A stretch of DNA of 64,000 nucleotides from Branchiostoma belcheri (lineage: Eukaryota; Chordata; Leptocardii; Amphioxiformes; Branchiostomatidae). A program made the position numbers and the translations under genes. The stretch lies in assembly GCF_001625305.1 (NCBI RefSeq), contig NW_017803924.1, positions 29,180 to 93,179 of the forward strand, written 5' to 3'. This document shows, one piece after another, positions 63,259 through 64,000 of this stretch. Below the pieces are notes generated by a model that had not been told where the DNA came from, searched no databases, and saw only the letters and a program-made list of their open reading frames with translations. Every line of letters begins with the position of its first letter. Positions within the stretch are counted from its first letter, which is position 1.

Positions 63259-64000
63259 TTTTTTTGGGGGGGGGGTTGTCCGATCATTGGCAGTTACTCT
63301 CTATAAAATATTAGAGAGCTATATTTTAAGCAATGGCAAATTTTATTGAGTCAATAGTGGAATATTTTGCTAAGAAAATCGCAAAACATTACTTGGATTG
63401 CATACAATAAAAATATATTACATACAATATGAAGTATCATTTAACGCTACGCCTTAGGTTCTGAAAATAAGTAAGTATATGCAGCTACGTTAAACCTAAA
63501 CAAAACGTAGTTAGCAAAAGTTTGGAATACGTGTTTTTTTTCGGAATATCATTCTTTTAATCAAGCTGTTAATATAACTTTGCAAGCTTTTCCTTTTTTT
63601 TAACAAACATATGTTGCTTACAAGCTAAATTTTCCGAAAATTTTGTAAGGGTAGTGTTAAACAGATAGGGTTGGGAATATACCAAATATTCCGTTTTGCG
63701 TGAAATATAATTTGGAAACAGAACGTATGCGCAGAAAGGTAGAAGTCTGCAAACAGGGAAAGAAACTTGACATAGTTTCACTAAGCCTACTTTGAGTAAC
63801 AGATAAGCGCATGCAAACCAAATGTACAATTTTTTTGTGCGTATATGCTGACTGAAGATGACAGTCACAACTAGAAATGCTTTATTCCTCCTTATTTTGT
63901 TAAGAAAATGATGAAGTAAATGATTTAGAAACTCTAGAATTTGACGTTTTGATTGTGTTCGTTTCTTTTGCTGAGGGGTTAAAGGTCACTGATCATTTTG

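Overview
The window reads as a piece of an intron-rich invertebrate chordate genome. The best guess is an amphioxus (Branchiostoma). This is inferred from the gene content (a DHRS1-type dehydrogenase, a CYP2-clan P450, a ZIFL-like MFS transporter, a lectin receptor mixing FN2, WSC and C-type lectin domains), from short exons with GT-AG introns, and from a very dense load of small inverted-repeat transposons. No species-specific marker proves it. Two 20-N gaps (22427-22446, 39521-39540) are scaffold placeholders.

Layout. 1-860: a CCTAGG-rich repeat element. 1090-4525 (+): the last five exons of a CYP2-clan cytochrome P450, with a decayed LINE in one intron. 6073-17231 (-): a complete nine-exon DHRS1-like short-chain dehydrogenase (321 aa), tail to tail with the P450, its introns full of MITEs, a tRNA-derived SINE and low-copy repeats. 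17232-20804: the 3.6-kb space between two divergent genes, holding a tandem duplication, a LINE tail and a 1.1-kb fold-back element. 20805-36631 (+): a complete 15-exon MFS transporter (554 aa) of the ZIFL-like type, carrying in its introns a Penelope-like fragment between long inverted arms and possibly a small nested minus-strand gene near 33.0-33.9 kb. 36632-43277: no convincing host gene. This stretch holds an unrecognised open frame, a Harbinger-like fold-back element with a SANT-like fragment in both arms, and a broken tyrosine recombinase of a DIRS/Ngaro-type retrotransposon. 43278-55597 (+): a gene for a type II membrane protein with a short cytoplasmic N-terminus, one transmembrane helix, a Thr-rich stalk of 7-residue repeats, then FN2, WSC and C-type lectin domains. 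Its second exon lies in a tandem duplication with one further intact copy and four decayed copies. 55598-64000: no host gene seen, only retroelement debris (including an SGNH-hydrolase-like remnant) and a near-perfect palindromic element.

The four genes do not form a pathway. Two are oxidoreductases typical of xenobiotic, steroid or lipid metabolism, one is a small-solute transporter, and one is a probable cell-surface lectin receptor. All exon joins given were checked by hand for GT-AG borders and for matching codon phase. They have not been checked against transcripts.
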